Shown here piece by piece: positions 28,090 to 38,095 of a DNA stretch of 64,000 bases; positions within the stretch are counted from its first letter, which is position 1; the number at the start of each line of letters is the position of its first letter. The notes beneath the pieces are model-generated. The model saw only the letters and a program-made list of their open reading frames with translations, searched no databases and had not been told where the DNA came from. The stretch is taken from the NCBI RefSeq assembly GCF_003012795.1, contig NZ_PXYH01000017.1, forward strand, positions 1 through 64,000, in the 5' to 3' direction. The position numbers and the translations under genes were made by a program. The DNA is from Zobellella taiwanensis (lineage in GTDB: Bacteria; Pseudomonadota; Gammaproteobacteria; Enterobacterales; Aeromonadaceae).

Positions 28090-29262
28090 GTGGCGCCTTC
28101 CGCTTCTACCGCCGGCACAGTGGCGTTGGCCTGCCTTATCGTCAGCATTGGCCAGCTCAGCCTGGGGCTGGTGTTCCCGGTGCTGCCCGCCATCAGCCAG
28201 GCCCTGGCGGAAGATCCGGAGCGGATACAGTGGCTGATCTCCGCCTATCTGTTCGCCTTTGGCCCTGTGCAGCTGCTGTATGGCCCGCTCAGCGACGCCC
28301 GGGGCCGGCGACCGGTATTGCTGGGCGGCTTGGCGCTGGCCCTGCTGGGGGTGGCGCTGTGCCTGTTGCCGGGCGCATCTTTTGAGTCGCTGTTGGTCGG
28401 GCGGCTGTTGCAGGGCATGGGGGCCGGCTGTAGCGCCGTGGTTTCCCGTGCCATGTTGCGCGACAGCTTCGACGGACCGGCGTTGCGCAATGCCCTGTCC
28501 TACGTCGCCATGGCCGCGGCCTTCACCCCCATATTGGCGCCGGCCCTGGGCGGCCTGATTGGTCATTATCTTGGCTGGCAGAGCGTGTTCGCCGCCATGC
28601 TGCTGTACCTGAGCCTGTTGTGGCTGTTGTTGCTCGGGCGCTTCCGGGAAACCCACAACGGCCGGCGTTATCCGCTGCGGCTGGCCACAGTGCTGGGCAG
28701 CTACCGGCAATTGCTTGGCGAGCGCCACTTTCTCGGCCACGGCGGCATGTTGTGGGGACAGTTTTCACTGATGATGACGGCGGTATCGGTACTGCCCTAT
28801 GTGCTGCAGCAGCAAATCGGCATGAGTGCCGCCGAATACGGCCGCTGGGCCCTGCTGCCGGCAATGGGATTGTTGTTGGGCGGGATCATCAACAACCGCA
28901 TCCAGCACCGGGTGGGGGCAGAACAGGTATTGCGCTTTAGCCCCTATCTCCAGCTTTCCGCCGGGCTGTGGATCATGCTGATGCCACTGTCCCCCGGCCT
29001 GGTGATCGCCGGGGTCTTTATCCAGGCCCTGGGCAACGGCATGGCCTTTCCCAACGCCATGAGCCGGCTGCTGGAACCCTACCGGGAAGGGACCGGCGCG
29101 GCCGCGGCCCTGTCCGGAGCCCTGCAAATGCTCTGCGCCAGCCTGCTGACTGCCGGCCTGGCCCAGGCCGGGGTAGACACCGCCTTCAGCCTGGGGCTGT
29201 GCATCGTGCTGGGTGCCCTTGTGCTCAAGATCTTGTCGTTTCTTGCCGTGGGGCGGTTTTAG
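28090..29262 (+). CDS. MFS multidrug efflux transporter (Bcr/CflA/EmrD-like)
   Basis: This inner-membrane proton antiporter has 390 residues and twelve predicted helices. The MFS motif A-like block GPLSDARGRRPVLL (about 64-77) and the motif C region are present. The GTG at 28090 is chosen because AAGGAG lies 5 nt upstream. It is convergent with a second transporter of the same family, overlapping it by 4 bp. Substrates cannot be assigned. Confidence 0.87.
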   Translation: MAPSASTAGTVALACLIVSIGQLSLGLVFPVLPAISQALAEDPERIQWLISAYLFAFGPVQLLYGPLSDARGRRPVLLGGLALALLGVALCLLPGASFESLLVGRLLQGMGAGCSAVVSRAMLRDSFDGPALRNALSYVAMAAAFTPILAPALGGLIGHYLGWQSVFAAMLLYLSLLWLLLLGRFRETHNGRRYPLRLATVLGSYRQLLGERHFLGHGGMLWGQFSLMMTAVSVLPYVLQQQIGMSAAEYGRWALLPAMGLLLGGIINNRIQHRVGAEQVLRFSPYLQLSAGLWIMLMPLSPGLVIAGVFIQALGNGMAFPNAMSRLLEPYREGTGAAAALSGALQMLCASLLTAGLAQAGVDTAFSLGLCIVLGALVLKILSFLAVGRF

Positions 29263-30455
29263 GCATCCGCATCGGCCAGCCGGCGCTGTTCTCGCGGCAG
29301 CCAGGCAAGGGCAAACAGACCGCAGCCGGCCAGAATGAGGATGGCCAGGGCACAGGCTTCCCCCGGCGGCAACGGCAGGCGCGAGGCGGCATAGGCGGCG
29401 GTGGCGGCCCCCGCCATTTGCAGGCAGCCGAGCAAAGCGGCGGCGCGTCCGGCCCTGTCGGCAAAGGGAGCCATGGCGGAAGCCGCCGCCGCGCCCAGCA
29501 CCAGGGAGAAACCCACGGAACAACCGGCAACCGGCACCATGAAGGCGGCCACAGAGGGGGCCACCTGCATCCACATCAACATGGCGCCACCGCCGGCCAG
29601 CAAGAGCAGGGCGCCGATATGTACCACCCTGTGTCGGCCCAGGCGACGGCTCAGCCGGGGCGCGGAAAAACTGGCCGCCATCACGATCAGGGCATTGCTG
29701 CTGAAAGCCAGGGCAAATTGAGCCTCACTGAGCCCCAGTTGTTCCATCAGGATCAGGGGTGCAAAGGTGACGTAGGTCAGGATACAGCCCATGGCGGCGA
29801 TGCAGGTGGTGACGTAGACCCGAAAGGCCCGGTGCCGCCAAACCGACAAATAGGCGGCCGGGGACAATATGGACTGGTGGCGGGTGTCCGCGGGGCGGCT
29901 TTCCTGCAAACGGATCAGCACCGGCAGCAGGGCCAACACCGCAAACAGGGCCAGGAACAAAAAGTTGGCCTGCCAGCCGGCATGCAGGGTCAGCCAGGCG
30001 CCCAGTACCGGGGCCAGGGCCGGCGCCAGGCAAAGGGCGCCATTGAGATAAGAATAGGCGCGGGCGCTGTCGGCGGCATTGAGCCGGTCGCGCACCACAG
30101 CAAAGGCCACCACCGAAGTGCCGCAGGCCCCCAGGCCCTGGATCAGCCTACCCAACAACAGCTGGGGTAGCGCCTGGGCAAAGGCGCTGACCAGGGCGCC
30201 GGAAAAGAACAGGACGATGGCCGCCAGGGCCACCGGCCGCCTGCCGAGATTGTCGACCAGGGGGCCGAACACCAGCTGTCCCAGGCCGAGCGCCAGCATG
30301 AACAGCGACAGGCTGAGCTGGATATCGGCGGTACTCACCGCCAGGGCGGTGGCCATCTGCGGCATGGCGGGCAGGTAGATATCGATACCCATGGGGCCGA
30401 ACAGGATTAACGGGAGCAGTAGCAGAACCAGGCTGATAACGGGGTTTTTGGCCAT
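29259..30455 (-). CDS. MFS multidrug efflux transporter (Bcr/CflA family)
   Basis: The product has 398 residues and twelve hydrophobic segments. GPLVDNLGRRPVAL (about 64-77) matches MFS motif A, and GACGTSVVAFAVVRDR matches the Bcr/CflA signature around helix 4. AAGGA lies 9 nt before the ATG. It is related to, and converges with, the previous transporter, suggesting an old duplication or a paired efflux function. Confidence 0.88.
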   Translation of the reverse strand: MAKNPVISLVLLLLPLILFGPMGIDIYLPAMPQMATALAVSTADIQLSLSLFMLALGLGQLVFGPLVDNLGRRPVALAAIVLFFSGALVSAFAQALPQLLLGRLIQGLGACGTSVVAFAVVRDRLNAADSARAYSYLNGALCLAPALAPVLGAWLTLHAGWQANFLFLALFAVLALLPVLIRLQESRPADTRHQSILSPAAYLSVWRHRAFRVYVTTCIAAMGCILTYVTFAPLILMEQLGLSEAQFALAFSSNALIVMAASFSAPRLSRRLGRHRVVHIGALLLLAGGGAMLMWMQVAPSVAAFMVPVAGCSVGFSLVLGAAAASAMAPFADRAGRAAALLGCLQMAGAATAAYAASRLPLPPGEACALAILILAGCGLFALAWLPREQRRLADADA

Positions 30456-30534
30456 CGTATCTGTCCTTTCGCAAGAAAAGGGCGAAATTATAACCTAAAA
30501 GTCAGCTTGCTGGCAGCGCGGAAAACGGGCAATA

Positions 30535-30560
30535 AAAAAGCCGCGCCCTGGGGGCACGGC
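30535..30560 (-). terminator. Terminator of the cold-shock gene
   Basis: GCCGTGCC and GGGCGCGGC pair on the - strand and are followed by a U-run (the A-run at 30534-30539). Confidence 0.8.
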
Positions 30561-30586
30561 TTAGGAATTCTTGGTGAGGTAGTCTC

Positions 30587-30796
30587 TTACAGAGGAACTA
30601 CGTTCTCAGCCTGAGGACCTTTCTGGCCTTGAGCTACAGTGAACTGTACTGCTTGGCCTTCAGCCAGAGTTTTGAAACCCTGGGTCTGGATGGCGCTGAA
30701 GTGAACGAACACGTCAGGACCCTGTTCTTGCTCGATGAAACCGAAACCTTTGGATTCATTGAAGAACTTAACTTTACCTTTAACGATATTAGACAT
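30587..30796 (-). CDS. Cold-shock protein, CspA family
   Basis: This single-stranded nucleic-acid-binding RNA chaperone has 69 residues. RNP1 appears as KGFGFIE (residues 16-22) and RNP2 as VFVHF (about 29-33). The AT-rich stretch upstream suits the long 5' leader typical of cold-inducible csp mRNAs, though I cannot show cold induction. Confidence 0.93.
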   Translation of the reverse strand: MSNIVKGKVKFFNESKGFGFIEQEQGPDVFVHFSAIQTQGFKTLAEGQAVQFTVAQGQKGPQAENVVPL

Positions 30797-31118
30797 ACCT
30801 AAATCCTGTAAACAAACTTACATAAATAACTAGCTGTGAAAAATACCGGTTTAACTTATGAAATACAGGACGAGGTACTACTAGGAACTTCGTAAGCAAG
30901 AACATAAATAAGCCGCATCTTCCAAGCCGAGGCCACTCTAACCCGTTACCTGGTGGGGGTCAACAGGTATTTCTGTGACCCCGCACCCTTTAATGGAAGT
31001 TTCACAACGCGCCGAGATAGTCGCCAATTAGTTCCGTTTGGGTTTGGTTTTTCCTGGAATCCGCCGTTCCGGCAAGCCCGCCGCCGGCTGTGCGGCGGGA
31101 CTGGTGTGGTTGCGGTGA
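30797..31118. other. Intergenic region, csp leader and unassigned sequence
   Basis: The first ~120 bp probably encode the csp 5' leader on the - strand. At 30956-30982 GGGGTCA...TGACCCC forms a hairpin, and at 31077-31099 CCCGCCGC/GCGGCGGG forms another without a T-run. No gene is seen. Confidence 0.5.
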
Positions 31119-32093
31119 TTAACGGCGCAGGATCAGATCACCCCGGAACATCATCTCCAGGCGCAGGGTAATGCCGAACTCGGGGTCGTAATCCTGCTCC
31201 CGGGGAAAATGCAGTTCGGGGATGACGTCGAGAAACAGGATTTCCCGGTGCAGGTTGCGGCGGTACTGGCTGAGCAGGTAATAGTCGTGCAGGCGGGGAT
31301 CCGAGGTGCTGCGGCCCACAGCCACGGCGGCGTAGCGAATGGCACTGCGCCGGCCCAGGATCTGGTTTAGCTCAACCGACTCCGAATACTCCAGGGTATC
31401 GACCGTTTCCAGCCACTGGATATTGGTGACGAAACGCAGGTGGCGGATCTCGTCCAGCGGCCGGCCAAAATCCCAGCGGCTGCGCACCGAGTAGCCTTCT
31501 TCGTTGAACCAGGACGCCCGGTTGTAGGTATCCAGTTGCCAGGGCGATTCACCCAACTGCCACAGCCGTTCACCGGTAAAGCGCAGATAGGGATCCAGCG
31601 GCAGCCTGACCTTGACCCCGGCTCCGGCCTGCAGGTTCCAGGCATCGGCCTTGTCGCGCTTGCCCAGCCGGCGCAGGCCGACCAGGAAATTGTCGGTACC
31701 GGTCTGGTTGGCGCGCAACCGGCTGGAGCCCTGCTCCGCCAGGGTGCCCTGGGTTTCTTCCGGGTCGCTTTCGATGATAAAACGCAGCCGCTCTTCCGTG
31801 GTGGGCAGGTCAAGGCGCAGGCGCACCGCGGTTTCGGCGTTGAAGTCGTCGGTATCGTTCCATTCCAGCTCCTGGCTCAGGCGCAGGTAGGAGCCGTTTT
31901 CCACCGTCAGGCTGTCGTCGGTGCCGAAAAAGCCGTCGATACTGCGGGAACTGTTGTCGAGCCAGCGGGATACGCTGTCGTGCACCGGGGTGATCCTGTC
32001 GATGGCCCAACGGGGCAGGTCGGAGTCGTCTTCGGGGGTGGCTGCCGCCACCGAGGCGCTGAGCAGCAGCGCGAACAGGGGAAGTGTTTTCAT
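31119..32093 (-). CDS. Probable secreted/outer-membrane protein of unknown function
   Basis: The product has 324 residues. A signal peptide (MKTLPLFALLLSASVAAA) is followed by alternating polar and hydrophobic strands with many aromatic residues, consistent with a beta-barrel (for example SRWDFGRPLDEIRHLRFV and YDPEFGITLRLEMMF at the C-terminus). The ATG at 32093 begins the signal peptide and has AAAGGA upstream. I do not recognise a family. The diguanylate cyclase gene lies 89 bp upstream on the same strand. Confidence 0.8.
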   Translation of the reverse strand: MKTLPLFALLLSASVAAATPEDDSDLPRWAIDRITPVHDSVSRWLDNSSRSIDGFFGTDDSLTVENGSYLRLSQELEWNDTDDFNAETAVRLRLDLPTTEERLRFIIESDPEETQGTLAEQGSSRLRANQTGTDNFLVGLRRLGKRDKADAWNLQAGAGVKVRLPLDPYLRFTGERLWQLGESPWQLDTYNRASWFNEEGYSVRSRWDFGRPLDEIRHLRFVTNIQWLETVDTLEYSESVELNQILGRRSAIRYAAVAVGRSTSDPRLHDYYLLSQYRRNLHREILFLDVIPELHFPREQDYDPEFGITLRLEMMFRGDLILRR

Positions 32094-32182
32094 GGCATCA
32101 TTCCTTTGCCGCATCAATACAAGCCTAGGTAACCGGGGCGGGAATACCATGTCTTTTTCTGGATAGTCGTCAATATCTTGCA

Positions 32183-33772
32183 TCAGGAGACGACGGATTT
32201 GAAGTGTTCGCCGTCGGGGCTCACCATCACCCGGTTGCGGCCTGCCTGCTTGGCCTGGTAAAGCGCCGCGTCGGCGATTTTCAGGCTCTGGCGCACCGCC
32301 GGCCCCCGGGCGGCATGGTGGGTGACGCCCAGTGAAATGGTCAGGGAGTCCACAAACGGCGGCGTGCTGTGGGCCACGTGACGGCGCAGCCGCTCTGCCA
32401 CCTGGCTGGCCACCGCCAGGGTGACCTCGGGCAGCAGCATCACAAACTCTTCTCCACCGCTGCGGCAGAGGATATCGCTGTCCCGGGAGTTCTCTTGCAT
32501 CATCCGCGCCAAAAAGCGGATCACCTCGTCGCCGGCGGCGTGTCCCTTGCTGTCGTTGATTGCCTTGAAATGATCGATGTCGAGGGCAATTACCGCAAAG
32601 GCGGTGTCGTCACCCAGCCGATCCAGCATGGTTTGCAGGCCGCGCCGGTTAAGCAGGCCGGTCATGGGATCGGTGAGACTGTCGATATTGAGCTGGGTGA
32701 TTTTTTCATGGAGCAGGCCAATCCCCTTGAGCATGGCCTGGCGCAATTGCCGCGCCTCGAAATACCAGGAGCGGATCCGGCGGATCTGCTGGGGCACCTC
32801 GGGGGAGTCCATATGCTGGGCATGGCGGGCCAGTTGCCACAGGGGCCGGGAAATCAAGGCCGCCAGCAGCCAGATGCAGGGCAGGGTAAGCAGGGTGAGC
32901 GGCAGTATGCCGATAAAAATCCCCCGCATCTTTGCGTTCAGCTCGGACAGGGTGGCGGCGGTGGGGCGCTGGGCCACCACCCCCCAGCCGGAGAGGGGCA
33001 CGGGGGCGAAACCGGCCAGCATATCGAGGCCCTGGCTGTTGAGGAGCCTCTGCTCGCCGCTGTTGCCCAGCAATACGCTGTCGATGACCGGATTGCCTTC
33101 AATTTGCTCTCCCAGGCGGGTGTTATCCGGGTGGTAGATCAGGTGTTTTTCACTGTCGACCACATAGAGATAGGAGCCATCCTGGTAATAGTGCTGCCCC
33201 AGCAACAGGTTGAGCACATTTGCTTCGGTCAGGAAAATATCCGCGCCAAGATAGCCCTGATATTCACCGGCGCTATCCAGCAAGGGATAGGACAGGGTGA
33301 CCACCAGCCGGTTGTCGGCAGACAGATAAGGCTGGCTGATCAGGGGCGCGCGCCGGCGCAAAATGGCCTTGTGCCCCTCGGTGTCGAGCCGCAGGGCTTT
33401 ATGCTGCTCAAAGGGGGCCGCGGCCAGGATCTTGCCGTATTTGCTGACCACCGCCACAGCGTTGAAATTGTCGCTCTGGTAGAGCAGATCCTGTGTTGCC
33501 TGTTGCAGCCGGGCGGGATCGTCCAGCCGGTCGCGGACCTGGCCGGTGCTGTAGGCCAGCTGTTGCCAGGCGGTGCGAAAAAAGTGATTGGTGACCTCGG
33601 CCAGCTTGGTGGCATAGACCCGGTTGGCCTCCAGGGTGGAATGCAGCAACAGGCGATGCTGGGCCTGGTAACTGGCGTAGAACACATTAAGCAGGGTCAG
33701 CAGGGCACTGCCGATGGCCAGTAACAGGATCAGCGTTCTCAGATCCAGGCGAAACAGGGTGGATAGTTTCAT
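32183..33772 (-). CDS. Membrane diguanylate cyclase with periplasmic Cache sensor
   Basis: The product has 529 residues and would make cyclic di-GMP. A first membrane helix lies at about 12-32, a dCache-type periplasmic sensor at about 35-270, and a second helix at about 283-305. The GGDEF domain spans about 360-520; its active-site motif reads SGGEEF (about residue 439), a functional variant. No RxxD inhibitory site was obvious. Cyclic di-GMP often controls exopolysaccharide, and a polysaccharide locus begins 4 kb away, but no direct link is shown. Confidence 0.9.
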   Translation of the reverse strand: MKLSTLFRLDLRTLILLLAIGSALLTLLNVFYASYQAQHRLLLHSTLEANRVYATKLAEVTNHFFRTAWQQLAYSTGQVRDRLDDPARLQQATQDLLYQSDNFNAVAVVSKYGKILAAAPFEQHKALRLDTEGHKAILRRRAPLISQPYLSADNRLVVTLSYPLLDSAGEYQGYLGADIFLTEANVLNLLLGQHYYQDGSYLYVVDSEKHLIYHPDNTRLGEQIEGNPVIDSVLLGNSGEQRLLNSQGLDMLAGFAPVPLSGWGVVAQRPTAATLSELNAKMRGIFIGILPLTLLTLPCIWLLAALISRPLWQLARHAQHMDSPEVPQQIRRIRSWYFEARQLRQAMLKGIGLLHEKITQLNIDSLTDPMTGLLNRRGLQTMLDRLGDDTAFAVIALDIDHFKAINDSKGHAAGDEVIRFLARMMQENSRDSDILCRSGGEEFVMLLPEVTLAVASQVAERLRRHVAHSTPPFVDSLTISLGVTHHAARGPAVRQSLKIADAALYQAKQAGRNRVMVSPDGEHFKSVVS

Positions 33773-33901
33773 CACTCGTTTAGCGAATCCCTTCCATGGA
33801 TTTGAATGAGGACGTGGGAATGTTTGTATACATTGTGGCAGCAAAGCGGCACCATCTCCACCGCAAAGGGAAGGGGAGGCGCGGGTACGGATGGCGGGCA
33901 C

Positions 33902-33926
33902 AAAAAAACCAGCGCTCTGGCTGGTT
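33902..33926 (-). terminator. Terminator of the tRNA-Phe/Thr operon
   Basis: AACCAGC and GCTGGTT pair around a 6-nt loop, with a U-run on the - strand (A-run at 33902-33908). Confidence 0.8.
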
Positions 33927-33930
33927 GGGA

Positions 33931-34006
<76 letters not shown>

Positions 34007-34016
34007 ACAAAACAGA

Positions 34017-34092
34017 TGGTGCCCAGAGGCGGAATCGAACCACCGACACGGGGATTTTCAATCCCCTGCTCTACCGACTGAGCTATCTGGGC
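34017..34092 (-). tRNA. tRNA-Phe (anticodon GAA), copy 3
   Basis: The 76-nt cloverleaf has anticodon GAA in the loop TTGAAAA, a GCCCAGA acceptor arm and an encoded CCA. It is identical to the two upstream copies. Confidence 0.96.
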
Positions 34093-34123
34093 GTTGGGCT
34101 TTTGCTGGAAAAGACACCGAAAA

Positions 34124-34199
34124 TGGTGCCCAGAGGCGGAATCGAACCACCGACACGGGGATTTTCAATCCCCTGCTCTACCGACTGAGCTATCTGGGC
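34124..34199 (-). tRNA. tRNA-Phe (anticodon GAA), copy 2
   Basis: Middle copy of three. The 31- and 32-nt spacers on both sides are nearly identical, showing tandem duplication of tRNA plus spacer. Confidence 0.96.
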
Positions 34200-34231
34200 G
34201 TTGGGCTTTTGCTGGAAAAGGCACCGAAAAA

Positions 34232-34307
34232 TGGTGCCCAGAGGCGGAATCGAACCACCGACACGGGGATTTTCAATCCCCTGCTCTACCGACTGAGCTA
34301 TCTGGGC
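34232..34307 (-). tRNA. tRNA-Phe (anticodon GAA), copy 1
   Basis: First transcribed copy, next to the promoter at 34319-34347. Confidence 0.96.
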
Positions 34308-34318
34308 AACGGGGCGCC

Positions 34319-34347
34319 ATTAAATAAGATTGGCCAGGGCAAGTCAA
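34319..34347 (-). promoter_or_regulatory. Promoter of the tRNA-Phe/Thr operon
   Basis: On the - strand TTGACT and TTTAAT are separated by 17 bp and followed by a GC-rich discriminator (GGCGCC), which is typical of stringently controlled stable-RNA promoters. Confidence 0.8.
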
Positions 34348-34401
34348 CCGGTTTTTAGGCGCCCCGGATGCGTTCGCTCAACCCTTGAACAAAGCGGCGA
34401 T

Positions 34402-34677
34402 TTACTCCGCGGAAGGGGGGGTGTAGCCCTCGATTTTCACGTCTGCGCCTTCAAACAGGTAGGCAACCATTTCCTGCTCCAGCAGTTGGCGATGCTCGGC
34501 ATTCATCATGTTGAGCTTCTTCTCGTTGATCAGCATGGTCTGCTTTTTCTGCCACTCGGCCCAGGCTTCCTTGGAGATATTATCGAAAATGCGCTTGCCC
34601 AGTTCCCCCGGGTAAAGCTGGAAATCCAGGCCATCGGCCTCTTTTTGTAAACGCTGGCAAAAAACGGTACGGCTCAT
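34402..34677 (-). CDS. yggX: Probable Fe(2+)-trafficking protein
   Basis: YggX protects iron-sulfur clusters and trafficks iron in the cytoplasm. The product has 91 residues with the family N-terminus [19 protein letters not shown], including the conserved cysteine C7. It overlaps the 3' end of mutY by 4 bp, the conserved mutY-yggX arrangement; MutY itself carries a [4Fe-4S] cluster. Confidence 0.95.
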   Translation of the reverse strand: MSRTVFCQRLQKEADGLDFQLYPGELGKRIFDNISKEAWAEWQKKQTMLINEKKLNMMNAEHRQLLEQEMVAYLFEGADVKIEGYTPPSAE

Positions 34678-35732
34678 CGGATCCTCTCTTGCAGTTGCGG
34701 GTAGGCCAGCAGCTTTTTGGTGGCGGCCGCCAGACCCACCTCGGCGGGTTGCTGCAAGTTATACCAAAGACGCTCATCCCCTGCCATGACCTCGTCCGGC
34801 ATCCTGGACAATTGTACCCGCCAGGGGGTGATGTCCAGGTGGAAATGGCTGAAGGTATGGCGAAAGCCGGGCAGCGGTTCGGGCGCCCCCGCATCGGGAA
34901 AGCGGCTCAGCCAGCGGTGCATTTCCTGCTCGTCGGCAAATTCCGGGAAACAGTACAAACCGCCCCACAGTCCCTGGGGAGGGCGCTGCACCAGCAGCAG
35001 CCGGTGTTCATGCTGGAGCAGCACAAAGCAGGCCTGTTTTTGCGGCTGTTCGGTTTTTTTCGGCTTGCGGTGGGGAAAGTCGGTGGGGCGTCCCAGGGTC
35101 CTTCCCTGACAATCTTCGCGCACCGGGCACAGCTCGCACCTGGGTTTGCTGCGGGTACACAGGGTGGCGCCAATATCCATCATCGCCTGGTTGTATTGGC
35201 TTACCCCCTCTCTGGGCGTGAGCCGTGCCACCTGTTCCCAGAGCGCGTTTTCCACTTCTTTTTTACCGGGCCAGCCTTCCTGGGCCAGCCAGCGGGCCAG
35301 CACCCGCTTGACGTTGCCGTCCAGGATGCCGTGGTGCTGGCCCAGGGACAGGGACAGCACGGCCCCGGCGGTGGAGCGGCCAATGCCCGGCAGGCCCAAC
35401 ACCTCTTCGAAACGTTCGGGAAAACGGCCCTGGTAGTGATCGCGGATCACCTGGGCGGCTCTGTGCAGGTTGCGGGCACGGGCGTAATAGCCCAGCCCGG
35501 TCCAGTGATGCAGCACCTCGTCCTGACCGGCGTCGGCCAGGCTGACCACATCGGGAAAGCGGGCCATAAAGCGCTGGTAATAGGGGATCACGGTGACGAC
35601 CTGGGTTTGCTGCAACATGATTTCCGACACCCACACCCGGTAGGGGGTTTTATCCTGCTGCCAGGGCAGGGTTTTGCGGCCGTGCTGGTCATACCAGGCC
35701 AGTATCCGTTCGGCAAAAGAAGCTGTATTCAC
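34674..35732 (-). CDS. mutY: A/G-specific adenine glycosylase
   Basis: MutY removes adenine mispaired with 8-oxoguanine. The GTG at 35732 gives 352 residues (E. coli 350). The catalytic block is [11 protein letters not shown] with the conserved glutamate, the helix-hairpin-helix reads [15 protein letters not shown] with the catalytic aspartate in [11 protein letters not shown] upstream of the cluster, and the iron-sulfur ligands are in [17 protein letters not shown]. The C-terminal NUDIX-like domain recognises 8-oxoG. The start is uncertain because no ATG is near the N-terminus and no strong ribosome site is seen. Confidence 0.93.
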   Translation of the reverse strand: MNTASFAERILAWYDQHGRKTLPWQQDKTPYRVWVSEIMLQQTQVVTVIPYYQRFMARFPDVVSLADAGQDEVLHHWTGLGYYARARNLHRAAQVIRDHYQGRFPERFEEVLGLPGIGRSTAGAVLSLSLGQHHGILDGNVKRVLARWLAQEGWPGKKEVENALWEQVARLTPREGVSQYNQAMMDIGATLCTRSKPRCELCPVREDCQGRTLGRPTDFPHRKPKKTEQPQKQACFVLLQHEHRLLLVQRPPQGLWGGLYCFPEFADEQEMHRWLSRFPDAGAPEPLPGFRHTFSHFHLDITPWRVQLSRMPDEVMAGDERLWYNLQQPAEVGLAAATKKLLAYPQLQERIR

Positions 35733-35900
35733 GGGGATCAACACTGGAAAAGAATGGCGGGATCTCAGCACAGCCCGCCCGCCAGTGCAAATCCGCTGCC
35801 AACAATCTTTCCCCGCCATGGTTTGTTATTTGAATGTTTTCTGATACAAAAGATGCAGTTTTGTTGGCGCCCGCCATGCCTGTAATCTAGAGAGACCCCT

Positions 35901-37079
35901 ATGCAGCCCTTTTTCGCCCAGCGCTTTGCCAAGGTAGAGCCTTCCTTCATCCGTGAAATCCTCAAAGTCGCCGTCAACCCGGAAGTCATTTCCTTTGCCG
36001 GCGGCCTGCCCAACCCCGATTTTTTCCCGAATGAAGAGCTGCAGGTGGCCACCGCCAAGGTGCTGGGCAACAAGGGCAATGGCGCGCTGCAATATGCCGC
36101 TACCGAAGGCTTTGGCCCGCTGCGGGAATATATCGCCGAGCGCTACCGCACCCAGCATGGCCTGCAGGTCTCGCCCGACAACATTCTGATCACCAACGGC
36201 TCCCAGCAGGCGCTGGATCTGATCGGCAAGGTGCTGGTCAATGAAGGCGACGATCTGATCATCGAAGAGCCGGGCTACCTGGGCGCCATCCAGGCGCTGT
36301 CGGTCTACCAGCCCAACTTCCGGGGTGTTTCCCTCAACGACGACGGCCCCGACCTGGCCGAACTGGACGCCTTGCTGGCCGAACCCAACCACGCCCGGCT
36401 GATGTATGGCGTGACCAACTTCCAGAACCCGTCGGGCCTGAGCTACAGCCTGGAAAAACGCCGGGCGGTGGCCGAACGGCTGATCCGCCACAATGTGCTG
36501 ATGGTGGAAGACAACCCCTATGGCGAACTGCGCTTCGAAGGGGAGCATCTGCCGCCCATTGCCAAGCTGGCACCCGAAAACGTGGTGCTGCTCGGCTCCT
36601 TCTCCAAGGTGGTGGTGCCGTCCTTCCGCCTGGGCTGGATGGTAGTGCCGGACTGGCTGCGCACCAAAATCACCATCGCCAAGCAGGCGTCCGACCTGCA
36701 CACCAACGGCTTCGTGCAACAGGTGCTGTTCAGCTACCTGCAGGACAACAGCCTGGACGCCCATATCGATCGCATCCGCACCGTCTACGGCCAGCAGAAA
36801 AAGGCCATGGAGCAGGCGCTGCTGCGCCACTGCCCGGGGCTGGATTTCACCCGGCCCGAGGGCGGCATGTTCCTGTGGCTGAAGCTGCCGCAGCACCTGA
36901 GCGCCATGGACTTGTTCAACCTGGCGATCAGGGAAAACGTGGCCTTCGTACCGGGCCGGCCCTTCTATGTGCGTCCGGACATTCTCAACACCGCCCGTTT
37001 CAGCTATTCCGGCGCCGATGCCGCCACCATAGAGGAAGGCATCAGCCGGCTGGGCCGGGTTATCCAGCAGGTGCTTTGA
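35901..37079 (+). CDS. PLP-dependent aminotransferase (2-aminoadipate aminotransferase-like)
   Basis: This fold-type I aminotransferase has 392 residues. The PLP lysine is K236 in GSFSKVVVPSFRLGW, and the conserved NPSG and EDNPYGELRF blocks (about 175-215) bind the cofactor. The sequence resembles the LysN/ARO8-like subgroup, whose members act on 2-aminoadipate or branched and aromatic amino acids; the substrate here is not determined. It is monocistronic with a strong terminator. Confidence 0.88.
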   Translation: MQPFFAQRFAKVEPSFIREILKVAVNPEVISFAGGLPNPDFFPNEELQVATAKVLGNKGNGALQYAATEGFGPLREYIAERYRTQHGLQVSPDNILITNGSQQALDLIGKVLVNEGDDLIIEEPGYLGAIQALSVYQPNFRGVSLNDDGPDLAELDALLAEPNHARLMYGVTNFQNPSGLSYSLEKRRAVAERLIRHNVLMVEDNPYGELRFEGEHLPPIAKLAPENVVLLGSFSKVVVPSFRLGWMVVPDWLRTKITIAKQASDLHTNGFVQQVLFSYLQDNSLDAHIDRIRTVYGQQKKAMEQALLRHCPGLDFTRPEGGMFLWLKLPQHLSAMDLFNLAIRENVAFVPGRPFYVRPDILNTARFSYSGADAATIEEGISRLGRVIQQVL

Positions 37080-37096
37080 GCGCGGCCATCGGCCAT

Positions 37097-37131
37097 AAGA
37101 AGCCGCCGGTTTATACCGGCGGCTTCTTTAT
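37097..37131 (+). terminator. Terminator after the aminotransferase gene
   Basis: Perfect 14-bp arms at 37097-37110 and 37115-37128 surround TTAT and end in a TTCTTTA stretch. It may work in both directions. Confidence 0.9.
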
Positions 37132-37232
37132 ATCTGGTGAACGCTTCCCGCTTGCAGCCTGACGTTTTTTGCCCTTGCACCTTTGGGCTAACTTTGGATA
37201 ATTCGCCTTCCCAAGCCAGCCGGAGAAAGCCA

Positions 37233-37949
37233 ATGACAGATCAACACCCGCCCGCTCAAACCGAGGAAGCGCTGCGCCAGCGCAAGATCCGCAGCTTCGT
37301 GCGCCGGGAAGGCCGCCTCACCAAGGGCCAGGAAAAGGCCCTGGCCGAGCAATGGCCGCGGATGGGGCTGGAATTCAGCGGTCGGCTGCTGGATCTGGAT
37401 GCGGTGTTCGGCCGCCGCGCGCCCCGGGTGCTGGAAATCGGCTTCGGCATGGGCGCGTCCCTGGTGGAAATGGCCGCCGCCGCCCCGGAGCAGGATTTTA
37501 TCGGTATTGAAGTGCACACCCCCGGCGTGGGCGCCTGCCTGATGGCGGCGGCGGAAGCCAATCTGACCAATCTGAGGGTGATGTGTCACGACGCGGTGGA
37601 AGTGTTCGAACAGATGCTGCCCGAGCAGAGCCTGGATCGGGTACAGCTGTTTTTTCCCGATCCCTGGCACAAGAAGCGCCACCACAAGCGGCGCATCGTG
37701 CAGCCGGCCTTCGTGGAGATGGTCCGCAGCAAGCTCAGGATCGGCGGCGAATTCCACATGGCCACCGACTGGGAAAACTACGCCGAGCACATGCTGGAAA
37801 TCATGCAAGCCGCCCCCGGCTACGCCAACGCCGCGCCCGAGGGCGACTATATGCCCCGGCCCGACTACCGCCCGCTCACCAAGTTCGAGCAGCGCGGCCA
37901 CCGCCTGGGCCACGGGGTCTGGGATCTGATCTTCACCCGTACCGCCTGA
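37233..37949 (+). CDS. trmB: tRNA (guanine-N7-)-methyltransferase
   Basis: TrmB makes m7G46 in tRNA. The ATG at 37233 gives 238 residues (E. coli 239) with GGAGAAAG upstream. SAM-binding motif [15 protein letters not shown] (about 66-80) and the catalytic [15 protein letters not shown] block (about 140-154) are intact. Confidence 0.95.
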   Translation: MTDQHPPAQTEEALRQRKIRSFVRREGRLTKGQEKALAEQWPRMGLEFSGRLLDLDAVFGRRAPRVLEIGFGMGASLVEMAAAAPEQDFIGIEVHTPGVGACLMAAAEANLTNLRVMCHDAVEVFEQMLPEQSLDRVQLFFPDPWHKKRHHKRRIVQPAFVEMVRSKLRIGGEFHMATDWENYAEHMLEIMQAAPGYANAAPEGDYMPRPDYRPLTKFEQRGHRLGHGVWDLIFTRTA

Positions 37950-37965
37950 TCCGGCCCACTCCCTC

Positions 37966-38031
37966 CCCCGAACACGGCATTGCCAGAATGGCGCCGGAGT
38001 ATCGCGAGGGGGAGGGCTGGGGTGGGGGTGT
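37966..38031. repeat. CCTCCCCC/GGGGGAGG palindromic repeat, diverged copy
   Basis: CTCCCTCCCCC is followed 40 bp later by GAGGGGGAGG and then GGTGGGGGTGTT. The same layout occurs at 48405-48492 and 50411-50495, so this is a dispersed repeat family. Confidence 0.6.
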
Positions 38032-38095
38032 TGGTGGTGTGCCGGCCAGGATCGGCTGATATACTCATCCGGCTTATTTTCCTATTGCTGGCTCC

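Noticed and set aside
31077-31099. CCCGCCGC/GCGGCGGG hairpin as terminator of the 31119 gene
   Set aside because: The stem is strong but no U-tract follows on the - strand.
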